Part shown: in pieces, positions 63,288-64,000 of the stretch
Layout of the letters: the number at the start of each line of letters is the position of its first letter
How positions within the stretch are numbered: position 1 is the first letter of the stretch
NCBI RefSeq assembly: GCF_002343915.1
Contig: NZ_NETK01000001.1
Coordinates: forward strand, 620,001-684,000
Source of the DNA: Nannocystis exedens
GTDB taxonomy: Bacteria; Myxococcota_A; Polyangia; Nannocystales; Nannocystaceae
Reading direction: 5' to 3'
Length of the DNA stretch: 64,000 nucleotides
The notes under the pieces: generated by a model
What the model was told of the DNA's origin: nothing
The model's database searches: none
What the model saw: the letters and a program-made list of their open reading frames with translations, nothing else
Made by a program: the position numbers and the translations under genes

Positions 63288-64000
63288 ATGACTCGCCCCA
63301 TCGCCTACATCTCGATCCCCTGCGCGCTCGCCCTCGCCCCGCTCGCCGCCTCGGCCGATCCCGGACAGCAGACCCTGTTCGGCCAGCCGGTGCAGGCCGC
63401 GCCCGAGCTCACCGAGGAGGAGATCGCGGCCCGCCGCGCCGCCTTCGAGAAGTACCTCGAGGACAACGACCTCATCCACGCCGGCAGCGTCGTGATGCCG
63501 CGGGCGATGGCCGAGGACGATCTCTCCGCCGGTCCGCGGCCGACGTACGCCTGGGACACCCCGCCGAAGCGCCACACCGTCTTCCTCAACTTCTTCGGCG
63601 GCGAGATGACGGGCGGCACCAACTCGGCGCTGATGGAGTCGCCGTGCATTCAGGGCGGCACGGTCCAGTACCCGCAGTTCCAGCGTTCGGAGCAGGAGGC
63701 GCTGGCGATCATCCAGGTGTTCAAGGACGCGATGGCCCCGTTCGGCGTGCGGATCGCCTACGAGAAGGCGCCGCCGAAGCACCTGCCGTACAGCATGGTG
63801 ATGATGGGCGGCAAGCCGCAGGTGATCGGCCTGCCCAACGGCGTGCTCGGCGTGGCCTGCAACCTCGACTGCGGCGACACGTGGTGGCGCGACACGACCT
63901 TCGCCTTCACCGAGGTCGCCGGCGACATCCAGGTCCTCGGCACCACCGCGTTGCAGGAGGCCGCGCACGCCTGGGGCCTCGACCACATCGACGGCGAGGA
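63288..64000 (+). CDS. Exported metzincin-like protein with altered zinc motif (3' end outside window)
   Basis: At least 237 residues; runs off the window. Signal peptide (1-23). Around residue 223 it has Q223-E-x-x-H227-x-x-G-x-x-H233 (QEAAHAWGLDH), i.e. the metzincin HExxHxxGxxH motif with the first His changed to Gln. Preceding text (WRDTTFAFTEVAGDIQVLGTTA) is compatible with a metalloprotease fold. Because the first zinc ligand is lost, it may be inactive or use another ligand. Rest unknown. Confidence 0.7.
   Translation, partial: MTRPIAYISIPCALALAPLAASADPGQQTLFGQPVQAAPELTEEEIAARRAAFEKYLEDNDLIHAGSVVMPRAMAEDDLSAGPRPTYAWDTPPKRHTVFLNFFGGEMTGGTNSALMESPCIQGGTVQYPQFQRSEQEALAIIQVFKDAMAPFGVRIAYEKAPPKHLPYSMVMMGGKPQVIGLPNGVLGVACNLDCGDTWWRDTTFAFTEVAGDIQVLGTTALQEAAHAWGLDHIDGE

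Overview
The window is about 64 kb of very GC-rich bacterial DNA, densely coding on both strands. The outer-membrane gene set (BamA, a second Omp85-like barrel, a LolCDE-type exporter), a protease tail resembling the MYXO-CTERM sorting signal, FHA/PP2C and pseudokinase signalling proteins and the G+C-rich codon use all point to a myxobacterium (Myxococcota, Polyangia/Nannocystis-like). This is inferred from gene content; no rRNA or tRNA gene is present to fix the taxon.

Layout. (1) Positions 1-10,703, leftward: purC, a small membrane protein, purF, prfB with an intact programmed +1 frameshift, two LolC/LolE-type permeases, lolD and a partial bamA. The last five overlap or nearly overlap and form a release-factor / lipoprotein-export / outer-membrane-assembly operon. 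(2) 10,747-22,913, leftward: the classical rimP-nusA-rnpM-infB-rbfA-truB-rpsO-pnp cluster, followed by dut and a frameshifted pseudokinase gene. (3) 23,127-26,632, rightward: nitrilase-family hydrolase, ECF sigma factor, a possible 23-residue bridging ORF, an NrsF-like membrane anti-sigma candidate and a WGR-like protein. (4) 26,736-30,412, leftward: sugar-nucleotide epimerase, deaminase, PP2C phosphatase and zinc-ribbon/FHA protein. (5) 30,520-36,004, rightward: lipoprotein (frameshifted), a phospholipase C-like protein and a zinc-ribbon membrane protein. (6) 36,250-40,196, leftward: HTTM membrane protein, its partner and an exported metallopeptidase. (7) 40,360-49,578, rightward: PBP4-type DacB, DUF2167 protein, diacylglycerol-kinase-like protein, an OmpR/histidine-kinase pair and two paralogous small membrane proteins. 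(8) 49,748-52,340, leftward: PAS-STAS regulator and Omp85-like barrel. (9) 52,441-61,148, rightward: ATP-grasp protein, luciferase-like monooxygenase, LTD-type lipoprotein, recD2, yebC, ruvC, ruvA. (10) A leftward lipoprotein protease and a rightward partial metzincin-like protein close the window.

The feature I do not recognise from the literature is a window-wide, degenerate interspersed repeat. Its core is the palindrome GGACATGTCC (variants GGACAGGTCC, GGCCATGTCC, GGACCTGTCC), and cores are spaced by exactly 14 bp. It sits in spacers just after stop codons, and also inside unrelated genes (lolC, lolE, rnpM, an epimerase, a histidine kinase, the bamA signal peptide), where about 42 bp (three periods, 14 codons) keeps the frame. 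Many arrays have four cores. The repeat often supplies or touches start codons.

A second window-wide pattern is a -10-like hexamer (TAGGCT/TAGCCT/TACCAT) six nucleotides before ATG or GTG at several genes, which suggests leaderless transcription.
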